Shown in pieces: positions 35,962-46,990 of a DNA stretch of 64,000 bases (positions within the stretch are counted from its first letter, which is position 1; every line of letters begins with the position of its first letter). The position numbers and the translations under genes were made by a program. Origin of the DNA: Membranipora membranacea (taxonomy: Eukaryota > Bryozoa > Gymnolaemata > Cheilostomatida > Membraniporidae); assembly GCA_914767715.1 (NCBI GenBank), contig OU612067.1:10106001-10170000 (forward strand), written 5' to 3'. The notes under the pieces were generated by a model. The model did not search any database. It was not told the origin of the DNA and was given only the letters and a program-made list of their open reading frames with translations.

Positions 35962-37482
35962 GTGAATAAAAAGGTTATGGGAATGAATATCAGTTGGCTG
36001 ACTCCACAGCTGAGGATTACACCAACCTGGAAACTATCCAAAGGTAAGACGTCCTAACAGCTGACATTACAGTTACAGAGCGACATATTGTGGTTTTTTA
36101 TCTTCTTGGCTTACTCCTTCAGCTGACCTTGCAATCTGTCATCACAGGCTATCAATAAATCAACATTACTAAACATATCAACAAGTTTTTTAGTTGGATG
36201 ACTCAGGAGTTAAATAAAAAATAGATCGGTTATTATTGTACAGCTGTAGTTTTAAGGCTAAGCTATAAGTTTTTTTTAAGAGCCTTAATCATGGATACTC
36301 ACTTGGATTGATATTATTTCTGCTCTCATGGTTTATTTTCATTTGACATTCACTGCCCATGCTAAGTTTTATACTGTGATTGACGAACACAAGTATTGCA
36401 ATTCATATCACTTCCATAAATCTGACCAGCTGGCGCTGGTTTCATCTTTGCAATATACGTTGAATAAGCGTCACAAAAAAGGATCTTATAAATTTTTGTT
36501 TCCTGTGTTTAGTTACTCAAACATTTTGAAAAAATCGCATCAAATATCAAAACTATTTAGCAACAAAGCAGCGTGAAGTTATTCCTACAAATAAGATTTC
36601 TATATCTGAAGACCTACTTTCTGTACGCACTCAGCAATTCTGCAAATTCTATGAGCTAGTAGAAGTTTATTTCACCAAATTCTGCCGTGTAAAGAGAATA
36701 AAAGTTCCAGTGGAAGACCTTTGCTAGCCACCCTACTGATCTTCAAACTGGGTCAGAAAAAAACTAAGATCATTCGGTGATACAAATTTTTCTATTGTAG
36801 ACGTTTCAAAACTGCTAACACGAAAAGTCAATTACAGTACATGGTAGTGAGGCGGGATGGAGATGACCTCACACGAGTCACCACAAGCAATTTTTTTCAT
36901 TAACGGATACGAGACGCACAAAACTTGAGTAATTGCAATGGTCACTTACCTCAGCAGTACAATCATATTGCTTTGGCCAGCATTAATCCTGACAGCAAAT
37001 AAACACAACCAAAATGATACGGTTATCGCTTGCTGTTACATTGGGTGCACAGTGTTTATTCACATATCAAATCTATGCATTGCGAGAAATCCGAGTTTCT
37101 CGGCTAGGAAACCTGGTATGGTGATGTTGGTCTTGGTTTTGGGCTTATTATAATTCTCTATCAGACTAGGTTCGATAGCGTCGACATTTCGATTTTTTCT
37201 CAGCATCACTGTTTCCATTGCTCAAAAATGTCATATTACTATCACTCACTGAAATGAGCTTTTCGGGCATTTCTGGGTACAGTAATTTCAACCAACTTGT
37301 ATAAGTTGACAGTACATTAAGCTCTTAAATTTACTACTTTGGATGAGTATCTGTTCCATACAAGAGTCAGATTCTCTTCCAGTAACCCTCAGTCTGATGA
37401 ATCTGGATATACACTTTGGCCACAGCTGTTGCTGGTTGCAACGCCAACATTTACATATCTACACCTCCAGTGGCTCCTCTGA
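35962..37482 (+). pseudogene. Remnant exons of a tyrosine-motif-tail paralogue, copy A
   Basis: Exon 35962-36043 has the same phases (1 in, 2 out) and a similar C-terminal pattern (DYTNL...IQR) to the ITAM-bearing exon of the CUB receptor, but its second codon triplet after the junction is TAA (35967-35969). Exon 37383-37482 begins SNPQSDESGYT, like the receptor's last exon (NTQPDESEYTS), then shifts out of the homologous frame before a stop. Copy B has the intact first exon. It is a decaying duplicate of the receptor's cytoplasmic end. Confidence 0.6.
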
Positions 37483-37489
37483 AGAGGGA

Positions 37490-38777
37490 AAATGAATCTG
37501 AGTATACAAATTAAATCTTACAAGTCATTAAAAACAGCAATCCGATAACATTCAAACTGTTTTACTGACCTGACTGAAGGTGCAGTACAATTATGATCAT
37601 CAATGCTTTGTTGGTAGCTGCAATACTGTCGGTTTCTTTGATGCTAGGATTTATCCTCTCAATCACCAAGAGGGGATGACTCTTAATCCTTATTATTGGC
37701 AGAACAGGGATGTCACCATTGATTTATAGGTGGAGAATTTGGACAGAGTCAATTATAGATTTGTATTAGACAGACACCTAGCCTAGGATTCAGGCCAAAA
37801 ATGAGGCCTTGTCTGTATTATTGGTGATGTTGGAGAAAATTATTACTACTTTTCCATCTTATCTTGGTGATTACAATAAGAAGGCTAGGGTATAAATGTG
37901 ATCTAACAATGTTACAGAAGTTAGCCAGGGGATATAAGCTAATAAAGGACACAAGATGCCAGCTTTATTTGCTGATCATTCACAGATGAACTATTCAGTT
38001 CCTAGTTTCAATAAAAGGAATTGCTTTTATAATGAAGGTCATAACCCTAAACTCACTTATTGGTTGCCAGAAAAAGTTGCAGGCAAACCCAGGTCACACT
38101 GAAGTACTTTAAAGACTTCATTTGCCAAGCTGATGTAGGTAAAGAATATCCTCTAACTTGAGGCGAATTCATTCACACTCCTGTGCCATAACCATAACCA
38201 TATTATGATCACAGATTTTCAAGCTCAAGATAAATTTGTCATGGCCACGGGCATAGATAGGGTCTCATATAATTCTGACCACATACTTTGTATAGGTAAA
38301 AAATTAGTTTATTTTATTCTGCTCTCAAATGTAATGGCATTGCTGACTTATTTTACAACCCGTGCTCTGACCACAAAATGAATCAATCAGTGTATAAAAT
38401 AATGCAGCTCTCTCCCTGGTATGAATTAATGACATTTCAACACAACTATTAAATCACAATGCAAAAAATATCCTGTCAATGTAATCAGTCAAGCAGCACT
38501 TTAAAATCCACATGACTATAATACTTGTATTCAGCTGGTTTGATCGCTATAAATTTTTGTCAACATGAACGAGGAAGTAGCCTAAGCAGGCATATGATAT
38601 TGATAAAGCCTGGTGATTGTTCTTAGCTGCTCACCATCAAGATAACATTCTTGCCTTATGTAGGACGTAGGTGATCACTTGAGCAGCAGTCAACTACTAT
38701 GACGCATTGCAAATAGAAGAGTAAAGTTCAGTCCATAATTCATAGGTATACATTTTGAAGAATATACAAGAGAAGAG
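37490..38777. other. Region upstream of the receptor gene, copy A
   Basis: Conserved with 53650-55329 but without coding signals. It presumably contains promoter and 5' UTR of the receptor gene; no TATA box or initiator was distinguished. Confidence 0.35.
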
Positions 38778-41700
38778 ATGAAGGGTGCGTTAGTATTGGT
38801 CTATGGACTAGTAAGCTGTCAGATGGTGGTCACAGGTGAGTCTACCGAAGTTAGCCTGTCAGTCAATCTAAGACTATGCTTAAAGTGTACTCCCTGTCTT
38901 ATTGCCAACCACACCATAACAAGGTAAGCCCTGGGATTTTTGGGTAATTATTTAAATGCCACTACTAATTTACAAGAAGATAATGCAAATCTGTAAGACC
39001 GCTCTATGAAGAACTTGAAATAATGCAAATCTGTAAGACCGCTCTATGAAGAACTTGAAATAATGCAAATCTGTATGACCGCTCTATGAAGAACTTGAAA
39101 TAATGCAAATCTGTAAGACCGCTCTATGAAGAACTTGAAATAATGCAAATCTGTAAGACCGCTCTATGAAGAACTTGAAATAATGCAAATGTGTAAGACC
39201 GCTCTATGAAGAACTTGAAATAATGCAAATCTGTAAGACCGCTCCATGTAGAACTTGAAACATGAGATAATCATCTGCAGCAGTTCAAGATTAACGATAA
39301 CAGGGACACTCTGCAGTTGTGAACATCTCAGCTGCTGTCAAAGGGGAAGGACTAGGGTTAGATGTTGGGGTATTTTAGGTAAGCTTATTCCGACCTTCCC
39401 ATTAAGGCACTTGTATTGTGCATATTGGATGAATTCATACATTCAATATTCGGAATCGCCACAAGTCATAGTAGGTTTGGCTAAAGAGGTTTTCTTGTTG
39501 AGTGGGAGGGAGGTGTTGAATTAACTTGTGTACTGCTAGATGTATGTTCCAAACCTGATTCTTTGATTGCAGGTCGTCTGTCAGTGCACTACCTTTGTTT
39601 ACAATTATTGTTAGTTAACGTTTTTATTTTCCTGGTTTAGATAGGCATTATTACTGATGTCGGAACAAAGTTGCAATACTGGCCGCAGGGAGTATGGGAT
39701 ACTTGTTCCAAACTCCCTAGTAGCATAACTAGCTATGCCCCTAGGAGGATTCGCCTCTCATGCTCACAGATGGCATAACTCCTCCGACTTTTGTATACCC
39801 AAATAACACAAGGCTTATAGAAAAGAAACGATATTCCAGCTTGGTATATCTATTGTCGAAACATATATTGCAGACAAGCCTACTAAGGGTTACAGAGAAA
39901 TACTTGGTCACCAAGACATACATCAGAGGTCATCCTTTCATTCGAGTCATTTGTCAACATCAATATATTTCACTGTGACTTCATGTTCACTCCGGCCCTT
40001 TTTGGTCTATTAAGAAGAGCTAGTAATATAATCTGTCTCAAATAACTTCCGCTGCACGCCAATTTTCAGTTAGCAAAGACAATACTTTCTAATGAACAGT
40101 ACACCCCAATTTATAAAAGTGTGTCTATCTAGCTTTTCTTACTACAAACAATTCAAACACCATGATTTCATGACTACATAGTGTCTCTAATCAACAAATC
40201 AAGCACTCCTGTTTTTTCACCCTAAAAATAAAAACTACCAGCTAAAAAATATTCTTTAAAAATATTCAGCCAAATTCAAAGCGCTGTAAAAATCACATGA
40301 CTATAATGCTTCTATTCAGTTGCAATAATCAAATAAATAATTAAACTAGTCTATTGTCTACTCTATGAAGAAGTACCATTTACTTACGCCTAACAGTGTT
40401 AAGACTTGGTTTGCGTTCTTAGCCAGATCCCTTTACTTAAGCGATTATAGGTTGTGGGCATTTCACTGCCAAGTGATAAACTTGGCAGTAATGAGAGAAA
40501 TAATATCAGGCTCTCTCCTACAAAGTAAGTCCCTACAGTCAATATCAGGGCCCGACTGTCCGGTTGTATATGGAAATGCTTTTTGGTTTATTATCTTCTT
40601 CTCTTGCATACGCTTCTCAATAAGTCTGTTGACATGAATGCCTTCAGAATGCCTATTTCATATTAAAACAGCGGATACTGATGAGGAGCTATGTGTCCTC
40701 CCGTTTGTATATGATGGAGTTGAATATTACACATGCACAACAGTAGAAAATGATGGAGACTACTGGTGTGCTTTTACCTCTACATATCAGTCTGATAGAT
40801 GGAAAAAATGTACAGGTGAGGAGGCAAATACCTAACGTCAGCTTCCATGTTTAGCTGCTCTAGTCATTCATTATCAACTATATCGTCATCTTAACTTCAG
40901 TTTGAAATTCAACTAAATGAAGTCAACATTGGCTCTTAGGATGGCATCAGGCAATGTTCAATTTGCATGCTAGTGATTAATCATTCTCATCAACTGCCAG
41001 TGTATGCTAGACGCATTTGCCTGCAGCTCGTTAATAGAGTGAGAGAAATGCCAAAACAGGCAAAATTAAACGAACTTGATCTAGATTTCTCTGGTAACAC
41101 CAGTCCTTGCGGGTTTTTAGACCTGTTGGATGACTCTACCGCTGCTTCAATTTTACAATCTCATATTTTGGAAGACATGTTATTTACTTTCTTCTTTCTC
41201 TCAATGTACAGGTGACACTGAAGCCCAGAGCTCTGTTTATGTTATGTTAGGTGTGGGAAATAGGCTTATCAAACATCAAACAGGAACTATTATCAGTCAC
41301 AGAGGATATTCCCAGCAGAATTATTCTAGCGGTGTGAACAGTACACTTATGATACAAGTAGATGGAGTCTTATCAGTCACCTTAAAAATTTTGGAATTTG
41401 AACTTGAGGATGCCCGACTGAATGGCAGCTGTTATGACTATCTCCAATTGAACAATGGTCCACAATACTGTCAAAAAGATCTCAGCCCAGGGCAGTACAA
41501 AACTTTCATCGATGCTAACGGAAGATTTAATCTCAGGTTTTACACGGATTCAACAAAGATGAACCGAGGATTCAGGATCCAATACAGCTATTACAGTGAG
41601 TTGTGATTTAATTTAATTTACGTTTGTCTTTAGCGTTGGTGGATGTGAAATAATGGTACTACATAGTTGAGATTAGTATTGCATAGAATTTGACAGTATT

Positions 41701-44700
41701 CGGAGGTGAACAAATTTTTTATCTAGAAGAGTTTTGGGTACAAATAGTTTAACAATTTTTTGACATAGCCCTGTTTCATTGGGTTTTGTTTACTGAATTA
41801 AGTGTATAGCGTTGAGAGATTGAACCATATGGTGGCACAATTGTCCTCAATTGCAATTTTATATTGGGGGATTTGCTTGTTCTCAAAACACAGTTTTGGT
41901 TCTCAAACAGATTTTGAATGTATGCCACTTCTCACTTACAAAGTTGGTTGCCCATCTTGTCGATAGAATTATTCCTGGATGAGCTAATTTACCTGTAGTG
42001 GAGATTGATCCTAAAATCCTGACGCATTTACTGTACAAGCTCAAGTGCTGAAGGTCATCATCATCATGTCATGAATAATTTGTAGAATTAGAGCCTCTCA
42101 TTTGTGACACTGAGAGACTTCAGAGAGGTTATCACTACATTCAGCCAGCCAACAATACAGATGATAATGTGTATGCTGTATCAGCAGAGTGCAGAATCAG
42201 ATCTCCCTCAATCAATGACACACTCTACTGTAACAGCATGAGTGGCAATTGGAGTTTGTTGGATGATGCCAATAAACTATCTGCATGTTTTCATATACAC
42301 GGTTTGAACAATTATATATTCATTTTATCGTCCTCTCCTGCGCGTTTTTTTCAGCCGATTGGTCTTTGGTGAAATTAAATAAATAATTGTTGAAACTTTC
42401 CACTCTATGGTACTAGCTAGCAGAGCATAATTATTGAACTTCGATCATATTTTGCTTTCAAACTTTAGCATTCGAAGGTTTAATGATTACTGTATTCACT
42501 GTATTCACTGTATTCACTGTATTCACTGTATTCCAGATGCTCTCGCAATCCTAAACTCTCGACCAAACTCACCAGAAGAAACAAGTAACAAAGAAGGCTA
42601 CATCATCAGTCACCCAACCTTCCCTGAGGCCTACACAGCTAGCATAGACTCATCTCTGACTATCACAGGATTACAACCTCAGCAGACAGTATATATTAAA
42701 TTCTTGGTGTTCGATCTGTATTATGACCCTAAATACCGTGGTTGTTATTATGACTACCTACAAATAGAGTGGTTTGGGACTACCTGTAGTGATCCTGACA
42801 CACGTCCTGCTCTAGATCGATGGTATCCCATCTCAGCTTGGCTATCCAGGATAACCTTCAGATTCATGACTAATACGAACCACACTACAGTTAAATCTGG
42901 ATTCTACTTTCAGTATAGAGGTCAGTGAGTTTGTGCATGTGACTAATTAAAATCAATATTAACCTCTTTTCAATAATCTTACGTTTTATATTAACTGATT
43001 CAGCATAAAGTTTTGACAATGCATTAGTGCAAAGAAAGGCGAAAGCTGCAAGAGTCAGAAAGCTAACAAACCTTAGAATAGATTCATAATAGAAGTAGTT
43101 GTAAAGAAGTGAGAATTGTGAAGGTCAAGGTTCTTTGTTACAGGTCTCACAAAAACTCAAAATGTTGAATCATGCTGAAAATTCATCCATATTTCCTTTT
43201 ATGGACAGTTTTAGAGCATGCACCAGTAACAACCACCACACATATATCATCCACTACTGTCGGAACTGAAACTTCAACTTTTACACCAACAACAGTAACG
43301 ACGATCACGCAAACCGCAGCTGGAATCAGCAGCACACAAAACCCGGTACCTGAAATCACTACTGGTATATCATCTACAGATGCAAACTCAACTCTTATTG
43401 GGTCAACCAAAACAAAAGCTACACAATCGAATATCCCAGGTACGTAACAAGAATTAATATGAGTTGTCAGCACACTAATGTATACGTATACTAGTATTTA
43501 TAGTATATATAGTATTGATGGTTGTCTTGGCAGATTCTGGCGGTCTTTGGCCTATGCGAGTCGGGCAAACAGATATGATTTCGTGATTACAATTCATATT
43601 TATTTTGCTGATTTTATTCAATTCAGCTGAAAATCCAACAGACAGTGACATTCAAATGCAAGGACAAGATAACTCTGTGGCTTTAGGAGCTGGTATCGGT
43701 GTATCAGCACTCATCATTCTGATTGTTATTGTCATAGCAGTACTAATGATTATGAGGCGGTGTCGAGAACAGGCTGAGTAAGTCACAATGCTGAGAGAAC
43801 AAATCATCGGTGCTATGAAACTTGAGGTCCATTGTGTGATTTTAAAGGTGAACTGCGAGGTGCAGGGTCACCATATGTCATTTTAAAGAGCTCAAAAAGT
43901 TGTATAAGCAAGTAGGTTCCCATGAGGCTAGCGAATCTTCTGGAGTTTTGAGAATGTTTTGACAAATTGGTCTTTTTTGGGTGATGTTTTTTCTTTATTT
44001 TGGAGTTGCCCTTCCATCATAGGCTCCAAGGTAGCAGTGGACGCAGTGAGCTTAGAAATCATACCCAATATCTCAGGTGATCTTGTTTTATAAGGCATGT
44101 ATGGCTGATTGCCCATGCCCCATGCTGATTATCTCCACAATGGATGACCACTGATCAAAACAATAATATTTCAACTGGGTAATAAAGCAAGATGAATATA
44201 CGCTGTCCCTACTCCCTAATCCCTATTGATAGCAAGCTACAGCCATGTAAAAATAGCATCCGTGATTGACATCTTCAAAACCAATATTTACATTACACGA
44301 TAGTGTGTGAAATTTTTACGGCTAAAACTTCATAAATAGAAATGATCAGAATTATTTCACCTGTTGACGGCAAGACCATCACATACTTTCAAGGAATAAC
44401 ACATGTCATTACTATGCTGAGAAAAAAAAACAGCATCTAATTTGCAAAGGGAAGAAATCTTTGTATCCTTCTCCAAAGGAGACGAGGTTTAGAATTTGAT
44501 GGATACAGCATGTGGAAACCTATTTCCCAAATGTGAAAATCTGTAAAACATCTAGGCTGTGCTATCTACATTTCAGAGAGGAGGATTTTATTTTATTTTC
44601 TGCGACCAACAGTCATTGTAAGCTGAGAAAAGTGAGGTGTCAGACATATGAATTTTGTAATTCACAAGCTGAAAACTATATAGAAACATCCCAAAAACAG

Positions 44701-46544
44701 CCTTCTCCCCCCCCTCCCTGACAAAATCTTCTTGTGAACCCACTAAAGTTTCCATGAAAAAAAAGCATTATCAGCAATCACCTCAATAAAGATATTTACT
44801 TGAGAACTTTGATCCCATGTAAGAAATAAAGGTGGTTATAGAGACAGCCCATTAAGTGTCTAGTTCTTCATAGCGACATTTGGATATGTCTCACCTGTAC
44901 AGATGATATGCGAATGTTACACCACCAACTGCATGAATGATGGGGCATTTATTTTAGGTTGAGCTTAGCTTTTTAACATGAAAAATCAGGTCCATACCCT
45001 TCCCTCTAGTACTACATCAGTAAACCTCCACCCATGATTGGAGTGTCAACATCGGTTGTCATCACAGTGATTCTCACAGCAATGTTTAATTGTTTTAAAC
45101 GCCGCCGAGAACATGCAAAGTAAGTGATATCATGTAGAGTGAAATACAGTTGATATCAGTAGTAGCCTTACTTATCATTACAATTTTCATCTCTAGCATG
45201 GAATACATTGTAAATATAGTAGACTCATGGTCATTGGAACAGATTTCAGTTTTTGTTCAAATTGTAAATCTTCTGTTATCTGACAATGTAAAACTCCATG
45301 TTTCAACCTTATAGAATGCTAACTGAATTATTGCACAAACTGTGCTGATCCCATCGTTAAATAATTTAAACTTATATTATGACGAAAATAATCATAGCTG
45401 ACACGATGTAGCACTTGTGTTTCTTGTAAGCTCATCAAAATCAACTTCTTCAAGAGTTTGGTTATTTCAAGATCAGCTCAGACAAATTTCAAGGATTATT
45501 TTGTGTCATCTGAACAATGAGGTGTGAGAAAATCGCTTCATGGAAGCAAATTATGGTTTTCAGTTTTGTTATCCCGAGAGAAAACTTTTATTATTTTTTC
45601 ATCTATAGACAGAACGGAGAAGTTGAGAATGAATACACATCAGCTTATAGTGCCTCTGGTGATGTACACATATACATGTCTGCTCAAACAGGTTAGACCA
45701 AAATGTAACTCATAACATCACTAGCCATAAATGGAGTCATACTAAATTGCATTGCTGCACTGGACATAAAAAAGCTTTTGACTGTTTGAATCATAAAGTA
45801 TTAGTACCTAACCAAATTTACAAAAAAGAGTTATAATAATGAACTGCCCCAACCATTAATCAATGATCTCAAATCATTCAAGTCATCCATCAAGAGCCAG
45901 ATATTTAGTGCATAACCCTTTCCTTTACTTAATTCTTTCATTTTTCTACAATAGGTACTAAATCTTTAATTGCAACAATCTCATGACCTATAAGTATAGT
46001 CTTATTATTTTTATACCCTTGTGTAATAGTGAACCCACACTTTTATGATAACATTCAATCTGCATTTATTCTAAAAGTAAGCATTTGTAAATTTTTTTCT
46101 GGGTAGAATTCAATTTTTTTACAGAGAGACATAACTCCGCTTTCACATGTCCCTATGATGATGTTGACATACCTGTAGACAATGTTGATCAAGGAGAAGA
46201 ATATGAGCAGATTCGGGATAATACCAGTCATGAATATCAAGATTTATCCGACGCACAAAGGTAAAATACAATTTTCATAGTGTATGCATATGTTATTGAT
46301 GTTAGATATTTTTATTTTGAACCTTACTTTCTAACTAATAAATCACCACCAGCATTATGATATTACTTTATTTGAGATTCGAATTATGAATTGTTTTATT
46401 TCTCATCAGCCACTGAGGTTTTGTTTCTTTTCTTGCAGAAACACTCAACCTGATGAATCTGAGTACACCTCTGCAACAGCTTTTACTAACTGTGATCTCC
46501 ATATTTATACATCCGCAGACGCTGGTCAATCTGGCCACAAGTAA
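38778..46544 (+). CDS. FN2-CUB-sushi-like-CUB type I receptor with ITAM tail, copy A
   Basis: Exons: 38778-38835 (signal peptide KGALVLVYGLVSCQMVV), 40648-40815 (FN2), 41212-41595 (CUB1), 42086-42301 (sushi-like), 42537-42920 (CUB2), 43209-43439 (Ser/Thr stalk), 43627-43777 (transmembrane), 45021-45119 (optional second hydrophobic segment), 45609-45691, 46125-46260 and 46439-46544 (tail, stop TAA). Extracellular junctions are all phase 1, the classic shuffling phase. Predicted length is about 640 residues, or 670 with the cassette. The tail carries YDDV, YEQI and YQDL plus repeated EYTSA and HIYxSA motifs. YEQI-x7-YQDL fits the ITAM consensus, so Syk/Src-type kinase signalling is a reasonable inference. 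ATTAAA at 46585-46590 may be the poly(A) signal. It is related in exon design to the gene in copy B. Confidence 0.85.
38980..39259 (+). repeat. 40-bp tandem repeat, 7 copies (intron 1, copy A)
   Basis: The unit (taatgcaaatctgtaagacc plus 20 more bases) repeats seven times with near identity. Copy B has three units at 55532-55651, so the array changed length after duplication. Confidence 0.95.
40648..40815 (+). CDS. Fibronectin type II domain exon, copy A
   Basis: Acceptor cag at 40645-40647, donor gtgagg. It encodes ELCVLPFVYDG, YYTCTT, YWCAFTSTYQ and WKKCTG: four cysteines and the aromatic WC and FVY positions of FN2 modules. A further cysteine lies in the leading ECLFHIKT. FN2 modules commonly bind collagen-like or other extended ligands; the ligand here is unknown. 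Confidence 0.85.
41212..41595 (+). CDS. CUB domain 1 exon, copy A
   Basis: 128 codons, phase 1-1. CUB features: GTIISHRGYSQQNYSSG start, hydrophobic strand LSVTLKILEFELED, SCYDYLQLNNG and YCQKD, then RFNLRFYTDSTKMNRGFRIQY at the end. It retains the second cysteine pair; the first pair is absent, as in a subset of CUB domains. Confidence 0.85.
42086..42301 (+). CDS. Sushi/CCP-like exon, copy A
   Basis: 72 codons, phase 1-1, with a weak donor gtttga. Cysteines and pattern ICDTERLQRGYHYIQP, SAECRIRSP, LYCNSMSGNWS and LSACFHIH resemble a sushi module (four Cys, GY, and G-x-W before the last Cys), but spacing is not fully canonical. Confidence 0.6.
42491..42536 (+). repeat. 9-bp repeat forming the acceptor tract of CUB2, copy A (5 units)
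   Basis: tgtattcac is repeated and the last unit, tgtattccag, is itself the splice acceptor of the CUB2 exon. Copy B has eight units. Repeat length therefore directly alters the polypyrimidine/branch region. Confidence 0.85.
42537..42920 (+). CDS. CUB domain 2 exon, copy A
   Basis: 128 codons, phase 1-1. It reads GYIISHPTFPEAYTASIDSS, a hydrophobic strand IKFLVFDLYYDP, CYYDYLQIEW, CSDPD and a GFYFQYRG end. It differs from copy B at 17 bases, all amino-acid-changing by my count. Confidence 0.85.
43209..43439 (+). CDS. Ser/Thr-rich stalk exon, copy A
   Basis: 77 codons, phase 1-1, dominated by Thr/Ser (TTTTHISSTTVGTETST and similar). It is likely an O-glycosylated mucin-like stem raising the CUB domains above the membrane. 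Confidence 0.8.
43627..43777 (+). CDS. Transmembrane exon, copy A
   Basis: Phase 1 in, 2 out. Acidic/polar lead, then a 21-residue hydrophobic span (GVSALIILIVIVIAVLMIM) followed by the stop-transfer RRCREQA. Type I orientation follows from the signal peptide. Confidence 0.85.
45021..45119 (+). CDS. Symmetric 99-bp cassette exon with a second hydrophobic segment, copy A
   Basis: Acceptor catcag at 45015-45020, donor gtaagt at 45120; phase 2-2, so it can be included or skipped without changing frame. It encodes KPPPMIGVSTSVVITVILTA, MFNCF and KRRREHA, similar to the main transmembrane exon including IGVS and the RRxREHA/RREQA end. Probably an exon duplication. If included, the protein would have two membrane spans and tail topology could change. 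Confidence 0.65.
45609..45691 (+). CDS. First cytoplasmic tail exon, copy A
   Basis: Phase 2 in, 1 out. It encodes NGEVENEYTSAYSASGD and VHIYMSAQT. Identical in copy B over all 83 bases. Its EYTSA and HIYxSA motifs recur in the last exon, suggesting internal duplication. Confidence 0.75.
46125..46260 (+). CDS. ITAM-bearing tail exon, copy A
   Basis: Phase 1 in, 2 out. Contains PYDDVDI, EEYEQI and HEYQDL. YEQI and YQDL are separated by seven residues, which fits YxxI/L-x6-8-YxxI/L. Acidic context surrounds the tyrosines. Confidence 0.8.
46439..46544 (+). CDS. Last tail exon and stop, copy A
   Basis: Acceptor cttgcag, phase 2. Encodes NTQPDESEYTSATAFTNC and HIYTSADAGQSGHK, ending at TAA 46542-46544. 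Confidence 0.75.
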
Positions 46545-46990
46545 ACCCGAGTGTGAATATTGCTCATACAGATATTTACACTCAATTAAACATACTGATT
46601 TGAACTGATGTATATACCTGATCACTGCAGGCTCTAATAGACTACTGATTTTTAATGCTAAAGATGTCGAACTTTCCATCCTCTCTTGTAGAATTTATCT
46701 TCTCACATATGTAGAGAGTGTAACTCCCCACAATTATAACAGGATAGTAAATCAAGCTTTTTCCTTTTGCCTAGTGGCAGAGTGGCATTACTTTGTCTCA
46801 AAAGGCACCTTCATACCTGCCTTTCTGCATCGTCCCTGCATCAGTGCCCAGAGTAAACAAACAACAAAGTAATTGCTTTGTAGTATTTTAATTTTCACAA
46901 AATATTAGTCAGATCACTTGACCTTTATTGTATCCATTTATGGTCACCTGTAGCCCAAAATTTTAATTACACTGCAGCTATACATAACTC
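46545..46990. other. Spacer between the receptor gene and the gypsy fragment
   Basis: Probable 3' UTR/downstream sequence of the receptor. No features beyond the ATTAAA at 46585. Confidence 0.4.

Larger units (their letters stand above)
32811..46256. repeat. Segmental duplication, copy A
   Basis: From 32811 (ACAAACTGGTCTGC) to at least 46256 the sequence is highly similar, in the same order and orientation, to 48632-64000. All exons of two genes are shared. The alignment offset grows from 15821 bp to 17744 bp because copy B carries a 1440-bp element and repeat expansions. The right border of the unit is not defined because copy B runs off the window. Confidence 0.95.

Noticed and set aside
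36328-36576. 82-codon plus-strand frame (and its relative at 52524-52739) as an exon.
   Set aside because: The two copies diverge by indels that break the frame, and no splice signals or domain were seen.
43183-43473. Minus-strand 96-codon frame opposite the stalk exon (and its twin at 60960-61250).
   Set aside because: It is the antisense of a low-complexity Thr-rich exon, which leaves few stops on the other strand.
45010-45119. Cassette exon starting at the upstream ctctag (45010).
   Set aside because: That start gives a stop codon when joined in phase 2 or phase 1; only the AG at 45019-45020 matches the phase of the preceding exon.
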